Made by a program: the position numbers and the translations under genes. A stretch of DNA of 64,000 nt from Sepiola atlantica (lineage: Eukaryota; Mollusca; Cephalopoda; Sepiida; Sepiolidae). The stretch covers positions 17,222,774 to 17,286,773 of the forward strand of contig OY744537.1 in the NCBI GenBank assembly GCA_963556195.1. The letters are read 5' to 3'. The notes below the pieces were generated by a model. That model had not been told where the DNA came from and did no database searches. It saw only the letters and a list, made by a program, of their open reading frames with translations. Below, piece after piece: positions 1 to 12,522 of this stretch (positions are counted from its first letter, which is position 1; each line of letters starts with the position of its first letter).

Positions 1-248
1 TTCACCCTAAGAAAAACACTAAATATTTTAGAAAATACATTTTGTTTGGTTTTTACTAAATAAGTTATAATAAACAAATGAAGGAAAATAAATATTTAGA
101 AAATCAAGCAATTCTGTAGATTCTTTTGCATAAAAAGATTAAATAAGCCCTTAATGTGAAGATAAAAAAAATTAAATAATCGAATTAATAAAAATTAAAA
201 TATTGTGAATAATGACTTTCTTTTTCATGCAAGGATCTGAAGAGCTGA

Positions 249-1612
249 GGGCACAGCCGTCGTAATAACCAGGCCAGTGCACTGAACAATGACGTCATGC
301 TTTAAAGTAACAAACGAGATCTGTCGAACAGTCAGACTATTGATATTTTTTTACCCCTCCCTTCACTTAAAAATTAATAAAAATTCAGGAAATCAACCAA
401 TTTTAATGAAATTTTCAGTATTTATTATTAAAGATCACGGAATATAATTAACCCATTGCTTTATTAGAAATCTTAGTGCCAAATGCATTATTTCGTTCAA
501 TTTGCGTAGACTAGACAGCAACCATTAAATTACTACTTAATAAAATGGCGTTGTCATAAATCTTTTAATTTTTAAAACATGAAAATTTTTCTTTAAAAAA
601 TAATTGGTCTGATTTAATATTCATTCTTTAAATAAGTTCATTCTTTTTGGATTATTTTTAATGTTTGAGTTGATTGTTATGACAACATGGTCTACATCAG
701 TTATGCCGCATGGAAATATCTCTTGGTTTATAAACACAAGACGACAAATCCCTATTCTTAGGCAGTTTCATTCTTTATATGAACATTTCACTATCATTAG
801 TTTTTCAAAAATCAAAATTACGAATTCAATAAAGTTACAGAAAATCAATAATTCAAAATAATTAATTAATAGAACATTTAATAAAATAAATTAAAACATG
901 TTTTTTTTTGTTTTTTATGCAAAACGAACAGTTTATTTACATTTTTTTTTGAGGTGTGTGGAGGGGGGGGGGGAGAATTTTCTTTTCCAAACGGACATTT
1001 TTTTAAGAAATTAAAATTTGTGAAAACGAACAGTTTCTTTGAATATGTGATTTTTAAAAAAAAAATGAAAAGTTTATTTACAATATATTATTTGAATATC
1101 TCGCTTATTTTGTTGGATTTTTACACACATTTTGGATGAAATTTATTAATCAGTCTTAAATTGTATTTTTTATCACAAAATAAAATTCTAATTTATTTTT
1201 GAAAGACTTGATAATCGAACTTTAATGCAATGCCTTAATCGTTAGCGGCCATGTTGCCATTTTCTTATTTTCTTTCGTGCTTGACATTTATAAAAAGGAA
1301 ATGTGTTTGAAAAAAGGAACAAGTTAATTTCCAAGTGAATGAATACTCCTTAGGAGGGTAGCCGTGCTCTTGGCAGGGGAATAAAGTCACAATAGCAGGA
1401 ACAAGTTAATGATTTCCAAGTGAATGAATAACCCTTAGGGAGCAGTCTACTCGCTCTGATGACTTGCTGAAAAAAAGATGGACTCATGCACCTCAGCGCT
1501 TTTGGCACTTCCAGTCCTCATTGATAGTGGTTCTTACTAACCACTATCAATGACGTCACCAGGAAAACTCGACTCAGTGAACTGGCCTGGGTTATTACGA
1601 CGGACGTGACTG
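249..1612. repeat. Inverted-repeat pair, possible fold-back element
   Basis: A stretch at 249-298 (containing CCGTCGTAATAACC and TGACGTCA) recurs reverse-complemented at 1550-1612 (GGTTATTACGACGG). The roughly 50-bp arms are imperfect and lie 1.25 kb apart. Inside the right end is a near-perfect hairpin at 1518-1553. A local direct repeat (AGGAACAAGTTAAT plus a shared flank) occurs at about 1316-1360 and 1399-1442. This could be a non-autonomous DNA transposon, but I find no clean target duplication. The rest of the interval is AT-rich with no supported gene; the short open frames at 661-861 and 954-1139 look random. Confidence 0.45.
1518..1553. repeat. 15-bp-stem hairpin
   Basis: The arm at 1518-1532 is exactly complementary to 1539-1553 around a 6-nt loop. 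It lies next to the right arm of the 249-1612 inverted-repeat pair and is probably a subterminal palindrome of that element. Confidence 0.7.
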
Positions 1613-2400
1613 GGGTGTGTGTGTGTGTGGGGGGGGGTCAATTTTAAAACTCCAACTCTCAATCTCTGGGAACATCCAAATTGAAGAAAATGTGTAATAT
1701 TCACTTGTTTGATGCTGCTATAAAGGTGTTCGCCATTTTGTTTTCATAGAATGGAAGTAAGCTTGTTGAATCTTTGTATGAACATATCTGTACATTTGCT
1801 CGAAATATTATCTGAATTTTGATTTCCAAAACATAAACTATATAAATTTTAATCTTTAAGTAACCATATTATATAGTTGAACAGAAATTAAATTTAGTCA
1901 CTAGACATTCTAAGTCAATGTGTGTATTATTCATGAGTGATGTGTTTTTTTCCAGAATTGCATAGATGAGCTCGGATGTGTGTTATGTGAATAATCATAT
2001 CTTGAAATAGAAATGAAGCAGAGGAAATGAAAACTTATTTTCCTTCAAATGCATTATCCTCCACTCTATAATAAAGACCCATATGTATTTTTTGTATATA
2101 AATAAATATAAACCCGGCCTGTCACATAAAAGTTATCGAGTAAAATAGAATTAAAAGAAAAAAATCATCCACTCTAAATAAAAAGTCAACGGTGGGTGTT
2201 TTTTCTTCTTTAGGTCGTCAGAAATGACAATTTATACATGAAAAATTAAATTACCAACATAATTCTATGATTTTATATGAATATTAGTGCGAACATTGGT
2301 GAAGCATAATTTTTTTTCCATGTCATTTTTTTTATGTAGAGTGTACACTACTTTTAAATAAACCAAAGTGTGCAGGCTTAATTTTATTACACAAAATGGA
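1613..2400. other. AT-rich non-coding DNA
   Basis: I see a short (GT)n/G-run at 1616-1637 and otherwise unremarkable AT-rich sequence with no supported exon. Confidence 0.6.
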
Positions 2401-2430
2401 ACTTCCATGAACAGAGTTTTTTTCCATAGA

Positions 2431-2665
2431 ACATCTCATCTGTGGAAATAAAATACTGCAAGACTGCTTCCTAGCCGATTACAACATGGTAGCCTTCAAG
2501 TCTAATGTAAACAAATACTTGTTGAGCAATCCTCTTGGATAATCAAGTCCTCTTAAGAAAGCTTCTGCCAATACCAGGCATTGTTTCCAATCCTCGTCCA
2601 ACTATCTATTAAACCCTTATCCTCGAGTGGTCCTCGGGACTTGATAAGCGGTGACCCATCAGTAA
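2431..2665 (+). pseudogene. LINE reverse-transcriptase C-terminal tail and 3' UTR
   Basis: From about 2454 to the stop at 2540-2542 a frame reads ...KILQDCFLADYNMVAFKSN... and ends ...KYLLSNPLG. This matches the family signature of LINE proteins whose C terminus reads WNKLP...V..F K..LD KYL. It is followed by a 3' UTR (2543-2665) ending in a poly-A run. The UTR motif (CACTTATCAAGG and its complement) recurs in other copies at 32270-32320, 47130-47290 and 55145-55210, so this is a dispersed, 5'-truncated retrotransposon. Upstream protein is missing or scrambled. Inferred dead. Confidence 0.6.
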
Positions 2666-2669
2666 AGAA

Positions 2670-5600
2670 AAAAAAAAACTACCTTCAGCTGAAAAAATAT
2701 AAGGACTCCATAGAATTATAACATCAGTTAAAAACAATTTTTATTCAGAAAATTTTTTTTACAAAGTAGTAATACATTAGATTTAGTAAACACATATATC
2801 AACTTGCATTAGTGATAATATCTATCATTATCTAAGACCTTCAAGCAGTTTTATGTGCTAACTTGGTGATACAATAACTGAACATAAAAGGTCACTACAG
2901 CTAACATGTTGACCGGATTCTTGACCCCCCCCCCTACCCCAACTCCCATTTTTCAATTCATACCAGTAACTTTCATACTCAATAAAACAAAAAACCATGA
3001 AAGTAGATAATTTGGATAGCCATTTGTATTTTTTGTTTTAATTATTACTTGATCATTTTATTTTTCTTAGAAATCTTCTGCCTATTCAACCCATTGTTTT
3101 CAATCCTCTTGTGGTGGCAATCATCGTTCAACTCAATAAAACCCCCATGAAAGGGTGCATTTATTATTATTTTTTAAAAATTATTACTTGATCATTTTAT
3201 TTTTATAATAAAATGTATCTCGTGCAATTGCCCTGCTTATGATACACCAGTGATTAGATTGGTTATTTTTTTGTCAATAATTAATTTAATGCTGACACAA
3301 GTGATAGGATAGATTCAGATAGTTGGGATAATTATTATTTCTTTCTTTTCGGTTTTGTTGATTTGTTTTTTGTTTTTTTGTAGAGAAATAATTTGAAATT
3401 AATTTTCTTAAAGAGTCCAATCTATTACTAATGGAGATTTGGTATCTGTCTGTCTGAAGCACAATCCTATACTATTACTTCTATTAATTGTTCTAAACTA
3501 TATTATTAGTTTTGATTGCTCTTTTTATATCTACTTATCAGCTCCTATATATACCCATTCCAAAACTTCCCCAAACATTACGAGTCTTTCAAATTTACAT
3601 AATTTGTTTTAAAGCTTCTAATAAATTAATATTCACAAATATAAACTCATGATTGTTTTGTTTTTTTTCAGATTTCCAGATGTATTTAAAATATTTTCCT
3701 CGATTTTTTGTTTTACATTTTATGCCGTAAAGGGTATATGCCCCAATGTAAAAGGATACTCTATTTCTGGGCCATTCTAGATTTGTAGAGCAGTTTACCA
3801 AAATATTTTTTTTTGCCATCAGAGATAAATTCTGTGATGTGGGGGTGGGGGTCATGGTTAAAGGTTAGTAAAAAATAAAATAATTACTTACCCTACCACT
3901 AACCCAAGGTCTGAGTGGGAAGCCACCCTAAAAAAAATAAAACTTTCCATAACCCTACGACTAAACCTCAGTTAGAGTAGTGCCCCCCCATACAAAAGAA
4001 AACTGGTAAAAATCGCCTAAAAAGTAACCCCCCTTTAAAAAAAAAAGAAAAGTAGAATTTATCTTTAAAAAAAAAAAAAAAAAAAAATCGCCTTTTCTGA
4101 ATTCCAACAAAAAGCGGAATTCCAGCGACATTCGCTAATAGTTAGCCAAATCGTGTGCAATTTGATTAGAATCGAATTTTTTGTAATTTTATCGAGAAAA
4201 AAAATGAATCCATCATCAGCATAATTTTTTTATATTTGACATTTACAAAAACTCACTTTAGTTTTTCTGATATGAACCGCACTTTAAACGTCAATTTATG
4301 GAAAAAAAACATATCTTTGCTAAATGTCCAAGGCAGATAACCCCCTAATTCTTTTCTTGTTGAACAAATCTGTTGAATTAATCTTTGTTCATCAAACACC
4401 TGTCACCAGAATCGGCACCCTTAGTTGGAAACCCTTCAAACCTCCACTGATTCGCAAATGAAATTAATACCATCTGATGGCCAACAGTTTACCATAAATC
4501 ATCTAAAGGCTGTCATCGTTCATGTCGATACATCTTTGCCCATGAAGAGATATTTCACTTATCAGATGAATGGATAAATAAAAGCCTAGTCACAGTTTTA
4601 TCGTTCTGTTTTTGACCATTATTTAGATATTCATCTTTATTGCCAAAAGAGTTTGGGGAAATGTTTGCATGTCTTAGCTTTCCGTTTGTGCTCCTATCCA
4701 ATAACACATTGAACAGGAAAAAACACCCTGCACACACACACACCTCCAGCATCTTAAACAACTTTCATTTTGATGTCTTATGACATTGATTAGTAGACAT
4801 GTTAAAAAAAAGAAAAGATTCCTGTGAGTCATGCATGTTTTCTAAAGTCTGCCTGAAAAGAATTTGCAAACCCCATTTATTATGTCAAAATTTATCTTAA
4901 GATATTTCTGGCATATATGAAGTGTGCAATCAAAAGTTTTTTTTTTTCATGTATGAAAGGCACAATACAAAGTTTAACAAAGCTGAATAAATCATATTTA
5001 TTATTTTTGTCTTGAAGACAAAAAAAAAAAAAAATTATGAATAAAGAAACTAAAATTAAATGAAAGAGACAGCCATCTTTAATTTTGAAGAGCTGCTTAG
5101 TATCCATACCAACATTACTATCGAAATAAAGTTTCTTAAAGCCATATCTACATCGTGGGGCTGAAAACTTAAGGGATGTGATTTAAAAAAAAAAAAATTT
5201 TTTTTAATTAAAAACAAAAATACAAAACAAAACAGACTTCATAAAACAAAAATAATCTACTCATTCGATCATTGATTAGTTGTTTTTTAACGGCATATCA
5301 GTCCTGTAAGGTTATTTAATGCCATGAAAGGTTATTTATCGTAGATTCTTATGTGTAGGTTATTTGCAGTAGAATAGGGTTGTATGCTTTTTTTTTTTTT
5401 TTTTTTTATTAAACGTATAGTGGTAGGAATATTTGGGAGATGAGTAAATAGAGATTTTTGTGTTTTTCAAATTTTCTTGTAAAGTCCTGTAGGGAAAATA
5501 TGATGGCTACATTATACGCACTCAGTTAATGGCGTCTTATTAAACTGAAACAGCTCAAAACATTACAAGTTACATCAAAGTTTTGGGATCAGTTCAATAT

Positions 5601-6260
5601 ATTTAAAATGGTTGAATACAATCCTGAGAAAGTGTGAATGCGTGTTTGCAACTGTGTTTGCAAATGCTTCATTCAAGTTCGATCAGGGGTGTTACGTCAC
5701 TTATACTAATACAATTAGCAAACATGGATCTATTTCTTCTCCACTTGCTATGGGTTAAATAGTAGGGTAGAATAGATATGCGAGTCTTTAGTGGCGGCAA
5801 CTACCCTAGAAGGAAAAATCCCAAATAACAGAGATTGGGATCTCTTAAGGCAGTAAGTACAATGGTATCTTTATACTTCAGCTCTTGCGGTGAAGCTGGT
5901 GTCAAAATTTGGGATTTCATCAGTGCAGGCTGAGAGATAGAAACCCCAGGATATCTATATTTCTAGCACAGGTCCTCACTTTAGGGAGTCAGAAACACAT
6001 TCAGCATGGTCTCTAGAGACCGAGATACTAATAATAAGAATATCATTTTGAAATTAAACAATCAGCAGTCTAAGTGAAGATAACCAGAAAGCATAGAAAT
6101 GTATATTTCATTCGGCTTTTCATATATTTTATATCAGTTATTTCTTAAGTATTTGAATTATAGAAATTAACACAATATAGGAACCAATAATTTAGGGAAG
6201 ATTAGAAATAATCATAATAACAATTACAATATAAGCATAAAACATGCCATATAAGTAACT
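2670..6260. other. Long AT-rich stretch without supported genes
   Basis: This stretch holds homopolymer runs, a duplicated phrase at about 3031-3070 and 3165-3208 (ATTACTTGATCATTTTATTT), and a short motif at 3431-3460 (GGAGATTTGGTATCTGT) shared with 57229-57258. A moderately GC-richer block at about 5780-6010 is unrecognised. Small open frames on the minus strand (3595-3855, 4555-4761, 4892-5107) have composition and length expected by chance. Confidence 0.55.
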
Positions 6261-6266
6261 TTTATT

Positions 6267-6301
6267 AGAGACATTGGCTTTTTTATAAAGCCAATGTCTC
6301 T
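6267..6301. repeat. Perfect 15-bp inverted repeat (hairpin)
   Basis: 6267-6281 pairs exactly with 6287-6301 around a 5-nt loop (TTTAT). It is flanked by TTA/TAT. It may be a miniature transposon relic or a solo palindrome. No gene is next to it, so a terminator reading is not supported. Confidence 0.65.
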
Positions 6302-6452
6302 ATCAAGTTGAGAAAGGCATTGGTTTATAGATATTTTAGAGTGACTTTTACCTTGATATGAGATATCTAAAAAGGCATGAAACACAGAATGAGAAGATAG
6401 ACCGTGGATTACCTCAATTCAAAATTTTCTGGAGGATTAATGAATATAACAA

Positions 6453-6510
6453 AATGCACTGGAAGAAGATCGGGGAGTACAAACATTGTGGACAAAATTC
6501 TGAAACTTCT
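6453..6510 (+). repeat. Possible degenerate copy of dispersed family H
   Basis: The string AAAATGCACTGGAAGAAGATC and what follows resemble the family H copy at 12412-12470 (AAAATGCACCCGAAGAAGGTC). Divergence is high, so homology is tentative. Confidence 0.3.
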
Positions 6511-6994
6511 AACAAGTATATAAATATATTACATACTTGATGCTAAAGCGATTTCTGTAGTAAACGATTCATTGAAAATAAATTACCCCTAGAAAATGAA
6601 GGGGGGGGGGTCATTAATATAATTTGAAGCATAAGTAAACATAGGAATGGCAAGATCTCAACCCCGATTGCTTATTCCATAGTCTGTATTGGCAACTATA
6701 ACTGTACTAACATCTCCATTTGCTATTTTCTTCATAACTAAATTGCTCTATTGTATATGAAAATTGCAGTGATATTCAATTAAACTATATTTTAAATAAT
6801 TGGTTTCTTTAGATTTTGTTTATTAAAAACAAACAACCATTGCATTCACAGAGCATTGCAAATATAAAATCAAAACATGCTATAAATAATATAGTATATA
6901 TAAATTATTGAATAATGCTTGAGAAATAACCGGAAAATACAAATACAATCGTTCATTCAGATTATAACAAAAAAAAATAAATAAATAATAATAC

Positions 6995-7243
6995 TTATTG
7001 CATGTAATAATTGTAACAATATTTTTGAAGATTTACAAGAAAAATAAGTGAGTGTTTATTTCGTCAATTAGACTTAATTACTTATTGTATATAATTGTAA
7101 CAATATTTTTAAAGATTTACAAGAAAAATGAGTGTTTATTTCGTCAATTAGACTTAATTACTTATTGTATATAATAATATTAACAATATTTTTAAAGATT
7201 TACAAGAAAAATAAGTAAAACGAGTGTTTATTTCGTCAATTAG
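6995..7243. repeat. Three-copy tandem repeat, about 80-88 bp unit
   Basis: Three consecutive units start near 6995, 7080 and 7160. Each contains AACAATATTTTT, GATTTACAAGAAAAAT and TTTATTTCGTCAATTAGA. Units differ by small indels, so this is an old tandem duplication. Confidence 0.8.
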
Positions 7244-7245
7244 AT

Positions 7246-7368
7246 CCAAAGCTATGGAGTTGGAAGCAAATTCATTGCTTTAAAGGTCAGACTTTGACCT
7301 TTTAAAATGTAAAGAGTTGAAATTGGATTCAGAGTTGAGTTCTGAGCTACCGACTCCATAGCCTTGCT
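7246..7368. mobile_element. Small MITE-like element
   Basis: Ends carry GCTATGGAGTTGG (about 7250) and the complement CCGACTCCATAGC (about 7350), giving inverted termini of about 13-18 bp. A central palindrome AAGGTCAGACTTTGACCTT sits between them. The size of about 120 bp suits a miniature inverted-repeat transposon; the superfamily is not determined. A related phrase occurs near 7905-7935. (TA)n follows at 7412-7446. Confidence 0.5.
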
Positions 7369-7409
7369 TTTCATCTTTTTAATTGAATTCTTTAAAATTT
7401 GTTCACTAA

Positions 7410-7449
<40 letters not shown>

Positions 7450-8655
7450 CATACTGAATTTATATAGCCTTGAAAAACATGCCTGTCTACTTTAAAATCA
7501 AAACACTATAAATAATATATAGTACTAATTGTACCTGCTGACATATCTCGGTAGTCTATTTACTTGCAATTTGTTTTGCTTTTCTTTTCTTTAAACTATG
7601 CCACTGTTTTTACTTCCAAAATATTTTTTGCTCCAAACAAAATGGACAAATACAGAGTTATGTCCTCCTTTTTTTAAAAGATGGCAGCCATTTGAAAATC
7701 ATTCTGACCCGGACAAAGTATTTTCTGGAAGAAATTAAATTGAATTACATTTTAATCAAAATGCTGCAACCATCCACAAGAAAAAAACTGACGAACCAGA
7801 ATCAAATATTGATTTTGTAGAAAGATATCGATGACAAAGAAACAATACACTTCATATATTAGGTATATAAATTCTTACTAATGGAAGAAGAGCCGGAGCT
7901 TTTGAAATTTCAAGGGTTGGAGTCCGGGAAGACTGTTTATAATTTCAGGTGTCAAATCGAAGTCAAGCATTAATGTTTCAGATACCACAGTCCTGGTTAG
8001 ATCTTATATATCATATTAGACCGGTTTTCCTCCTATTTCTTTGACTCTAATAGTTTTGTTAAAAAAAGGTACATACTTAAAACTGTTTAGTTAGAAAATT
8101 TTGGCAAATATTGGTTTGTTTTCTTAAAAACGTAAATTTTATTTCCAACCAATTACATCGAATTTAAAATTTAATCTGATCAACAGTTTTTGTTTTGACT
8201 ACTATTAGTGTGAATCGGAGGAACTAACTCTTCCACAGACCAAAGTTCTCTTCCTGCCACCAATGACACAATGAAGAAATCTAATTAAAATCAATTTTTC
8301 TAATTTCCCCGTTAATACCCTTTCTCTCCTCTCTTTTTGAGAAGTGATTCCTCCCCAATTGAACAGTATTTGACCTACTTACACAATAACGTTTCCATAG
8401 CATGCTTTATAATCTATGTAATAATAACACTGATCATAATTGATCAGATGCCAGCCAGTTTAAATATATTTCCGAGTTCAATTCCTGTCTGAGGATGCAA
8501 AATATTTTTTATATTTATCTTTATTTTTAAATTGCGGTCAACTTTTGACTTTGATGGACTGGGAGGGGAAACAAATAATTTTTTTTTTAAAGAGGACACA
8601 AAAAATCTTTTCTATATTTATTCATAACTCAACTAACGTTTTTTTTTTTTTGCAG

Positions 8656-8786
8656 ACAAAGAAATCTTATTTCAGTCATGTAAATTATTAACGAAAGTAC
8701 AGACTCCAGAGCAACGTCAAGTTAGGGTCAGCTCGTTATTTATAAAATACAGAAGACACAAAGAAAGAGGAAAAGAGTTTTGGATT
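8656..8786 (+). CDS. Candidate internal exon, product unrecognised
   Basis: A poly-pyrimidine tract with TGCAG precedes 8656 and GTAAGT follows 8786, both strong splice signals. Only one of three frames is open: after two leading bases it reads 43 codons, beginning KEILFQSCKLLTKVQ and ending RRHKERGKEFWI, a basic, probably helical peptide. Start phase is 1 and end phase 0. That phase is compatible with joining to the 22537 exon, but I see no family that contains both, so a shared gene is only a possibility. It lies in AT-rich DNA, and a 177-bp tandem duplication starts 18 bp after the donor. I do not recognise the protein. A chance open frame of this length between good splice sites is possible but not the simplest reading. 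Confidence 0.5.
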
Positions 8787-8804
8787 GTAAGTGCAAATAT
8801 ATTT

Positions 8805-9155
8805 AATGTTATTTTGGCATTATTTTAAATATTCTGTATCTTTTAAAGTTTCAAAAGTATTTTTAATCATTTTTTTAATATATATATATTTTTTTTTTTT
8901 TGGATAAAAAAAAGATAATTTTTTAAGTTTTATTCTAAACTTCAGCTATTTTTCGTAAATTGAAGATAATATTGTAAAAAAAATGTTATTTTGGCATTAT
9001 TTTAAACATTCTGTATCTTTTAAAGTTTCAAAAGTATTTTTAATCATTTTTTTATATATATTTTTTTTTTTAGATAAAAAAAAGATAATTTTTTTAAAAG
9101 TTTTATTCTAAACTTCAGCTATTTTTCGTAAATGGAAGATAATATTGTAAAAAAA
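8805..9155. repeat. Tandem duplication, about 177-bp unit, two copies
   Basis: 8805-8981 and 8982-9155 are near identical (both contain TATTTTGGCATTATTTTAAA and AACTTCAGCTATTTTTCGTA). They differ mainly in homopolymer and TA length. The duplication lies in the putative intron just after the exon candidate. Confidence 0.9.
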
Positions 9156-9353
9156 GAAACATCCACTTATTGCTGACTCTCTGGATTTTTATTGTGAAAA
9201 CTAAAAGTAAATAAAAAGCAAATAAATGTCTGGTTGTTGCTGTTGTTATGCCAACAACAAGTAGAAAAGATAAAAAATACTACCAAGAAGTGATGCATTG
9301 GAATTCTGTGTAAACATGTTGGAGGCTATTATTTCAAAAGCCCCAGATGAGAT

Positions 9354-9371
9354 GGGGGGGGGGGGGGGGGG
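9354..9371. repeat. Homopolymer (G)18
   Basis: Eighteen consecutive G residues, followed by an A run. Other long G/C runs in the window occur near 967, 6601, 13709, 35621, 61430 and 63070. Confidence 0.9.
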
Positions 9372-9663
9372 TAAAAAAAAAGGTTCAAATAGTGGATGGG
9401 AGTAAAGAATTTACTTTTCTTAAAAGATAAGTAAACAAGTCAATGAAAAATAGAAAAAGATGATACTAATATCTAATGTGTATGTAAATAAGTCTTAAAT
9501 TTTTTTTCTAAATACTTAACATTTGTATGTAAAAAAAAAAGTACTTTAATCAATAACAATTTTTTTTTTTTAAATTTGAATGCAAATATACTTGTCTAGG
9601 TAAACCATGCTATTTCAGTCAAGATTCAGGTTTGGTGTTCATATAAATCAACTAAAATCAGTA

Positions 9664-9910
9664 TTTTAATCTATATAATAATACGTAAAGGCATTTTATG
9701 TTTGTACGTACGTTATCACCTTTCACACACATTTTAAAAAAATAAGATCGTCCGATCAAAGTAGTGATTGGTGATTAATCTAATGTTGCTAAGGTAAAAA
9801 AAATTCTGACTTTATCCATTTTTAAAATGAATTGTTCCAAAATCAAATTGTTGTCCCATCGATTCAAACAATTTTAAATACATTTCAAAAAGTGATATTA
9901 GTTTTATTGA
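9664..9910 (+). repeat. Dispersed element, copy 1 (flank of the 61-bp array)
   Basis: This sequence (with GATCGTCCGAT and GGTGATTGGTGATTAATCT) matches the reverse complement of 34319-34560. The match continues into the tandem array. It is a dispersed repeat of unknown class with no coding potential seen. Confidence 0.7.
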
Positions 9911-11552
9911 TTTGAAAATTATTTAGCTGACAATTTTACAGTAAGAGACATATTCATTTTATTTAAAATAATTTGAAAATTATTTAGCTGACAATTTTAC
10001 AGTAAGAGACATATTCATTTTATTTAAAATAATTTGAAAAGTATTTAGCTGACAATTTTACAGTAAGAGACATATTCATTTTATTTAAAATAATTTGAAA
10101 AGTATTTAGCTGACAATTTTACAGTAAGAGACATATTCATTTTATTTAAAATAATTTGAAAAGTATTTAGCTGACAATTTTACAGTAAGAGACATATTCA
10201 TTTTATTTAAAATAATTTGAAAAGTATTTAGCTGACAATTTTACAGTAAGAGACACATTCATTTTATTTAAAATAATTTGAAAAGTATTTAGCTGACAAT
10301 TTTACAGTAAAAGACATATTCATTTTATTTAAAATAATTTGAAAAGTATTTAGCTGACAATTTTACAGTAAGAGACATATTCATTTTATTTAAAATAATT
10401 TGAAAAGTATTTAGCTGACAATTTTACAGTAAGAGACACATTCATTTTATTTAAAATAATTTGAAAAGTATTTAGCTGACAATTTTACAGTAAGAGACAC
10501 ATTCATTTTATTTAAAATAATTTGAAAAGTATTTAGCTGACAATTTTACAGTAAGAGACATATTCATTTTATTTAAAATAATTTGAAAAGTATTTAGCTG
10601 ACAATTTTACAGTAAGAGACACATTCATTTTATTTAAAATAATTTGAAAAGTATTTAGCTGACAATTTTACAGTAAGAGACACATTCATTTTATTTAAAA
10701 TAATTTGAAAAGTATTTAGCTGACAATTTTACAGTAAGAGACATATTCATTTTATTTAAAATAATTTGAAAAGTATTTAGCTGACAATTTTACAGTAAGA
10801 GACATATTCATTTTATTTAAAATAATTTGAAAAGTATTTAGCTGACAATTTTACAGTAAGAGACATATTCATTTTATTTAAAATAATTTGAAAAGTATTT
10901 AGCTGACAATTTTACAGTAAGAGACATATTCATTTTATTTAAAATAATTTGAAAAGTATTTAGCTGACAATTTTACAGTAAGAGACATATTCATTTTATT
11001 TAAAATAATTTGAAAAGTATTTAGCTGACAATTTTACAGTAAGAGACATATTCATTTTATTTAAAATAATTAGAAAAGTATTTAGCTGACAATTTTACAG
11101 TAAGAGACATATTCATTTTATTTAAAATAATTTGAAAAGTATTTAGCTGACAATTTTACAGTAAGAGACATATTCATTTTATTTAAAATAATTTGAAAAG
11201 TATTTAGCTGACAATTTTACAGTAAGAGACATATTCATTTTATTTAAAATAATTTGAAAAGTATTTAGCTGACAATTTTACAGTAAGAGACATATTCATT
11301 TTATTTAAAATAATTTGAAAATTATTTAGCTGACAATTTTACAGTAAGAGACATATTCATTTTATTTAAAATAATTTAAAAAGTATTTAGCTGACAATTT
11401 TACAGTAAGAGACATATTCATTTTATTTAAAATAATTTGAAAAGTATTTAGCTGACAATTTTACAGTAAGAGACATATTCATTTTATTTAAAATAATTTA
11501 AAAAGTATTTAGCTGACAATTTTACAGTAAGAGACATATTCATTTTATTTTA
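9911..11552. repeat. 61-bp minisatellite, about 27 copies
   Basis: Units start every 61 bases from 9911 (TTTGAAAA..ATTTAGCTGACAATTTTACAG..). Copies are nearly identical, with a few single-base variants such as ACACATTC versus ACATATTC. The unit corresponds to a single-copy segment of the same dispersed element at about 34261-34318 on the opposite strand, which has one unit only. The array therefore looks like a local expansion inside one copy of that element. Confidence 0.95.
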
Positions 11553-12288
11553 AAAAAGAAAGAGCATTTTTTTTCTTAATCTGACAGAGATTTATTAGTT
11601 CAAAAGGAATATTACTATTAACAGTAAATTAAACAGATTGATATGGACGATATCCCGCAAGTAGTAACAGATTACACAAGTTTAACAGACAATATTTAAT
11701 ACTTTACATAATTATAATACTTTTAACATTATATTAAAATTTATTAATCAAATTTGAGTTTTAACTACAAGTGTTATATCTACTTTTTTTTCAAAATTAT
11801 TACCAAGAATTTCTAACTTAAAAGAGATGAACTGTTGTTTTGTATAAAGAATCCTTCCAACTGATATAGATACTTTCTCATAATGTTGACCTCCACCGAC
11901 TTAAAAAAAAAAAAAAAAAAGCTAATTTTTTGTTTATCCTTTAGGAGTAAAAGCGGTGGGGGCTTATAATAAACTTGTACAACTGCTCCCCCCCCTCCAC
12001 TGCTTAGTTACAAGAAGTGTCCCAGCAGTACCTTATGATACCATAAGGCTTTGTTCTTTCTATTATCAAGATAAAAAAAAAAGGTTCTTAGTATCTAACT
12101 AAATAATGACATTTGAAAAAAATGGTTGGTGCTCACTGGGTAGAATGACTAAGATCCGCTGGATTGTATTTTCAATAAAATATAAGAAATTCGTGCAACA
12201 AATATTAGGAGCAAAATTAAGTCAACACATAGAATAAAGGATTAATTGATTTACGAAGAACAATAGTTATACATTTATAAATATCAGG

Positions 12289-12319
<31 letters not shown>

Positions 12320-12411
12320 ATGTATTATTCAGACTACTATTCTTATCTTGGGTTTTATTCTTGCAATAAAAGGTTCTGTTCGAAATTCTATACAGATTCC
12401 TGAGTTTGAAC
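11553..12411. other. AT-rich non-coding DNA
   Basis: Homopolymer tracts, a short C-rich block (11989-11999) and (TA)n(TG)n at 12290-12320. No supported exon. Confidence 0.55.
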
Positions 12412-12510
12412 AAAATGCACCCGAAGAAGGTCGGAGGTTACATTGACCAAAATATTGTGGGAATAACACCCAAGTATATGACAGTAATCCAAATAATAAA
12501 AATTATAAAT
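12412..12510 (+). repeat. Dispersed family H copy
   Basis: Contains GAAGAAGGTCGGAGGTTACA, TTGACC and a tail AGTAATCCAAATAAT, as in copies at 28502-28590, 28640-28715 and 54029-54118 (+) and 53705-53815 (minus). The family core has the form CTGAAGAAGG...GACCGAAACG, with a short stem GGTC/GACC. This copy has lost the CTG and reads GACCAAAATATT, so the core is decayed. A 28-bp array begins directly after it. Confidence 0.7.
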
Positions 12511-12522
12511 TCTCATTGATAA

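Noticed and set aside
4718..4744. Zinc-binding or signal-peptide content in the 4555-4761 minus frame
   Set aside because: The cysteine-rich look comes from a short (CA)n tract; the frame is otherwise unremarkable.
6267..6301. Transcription terminator
   Set aside because: A perfect hairpin alone is not a terminator in an animal genome and no gene ends nearby.
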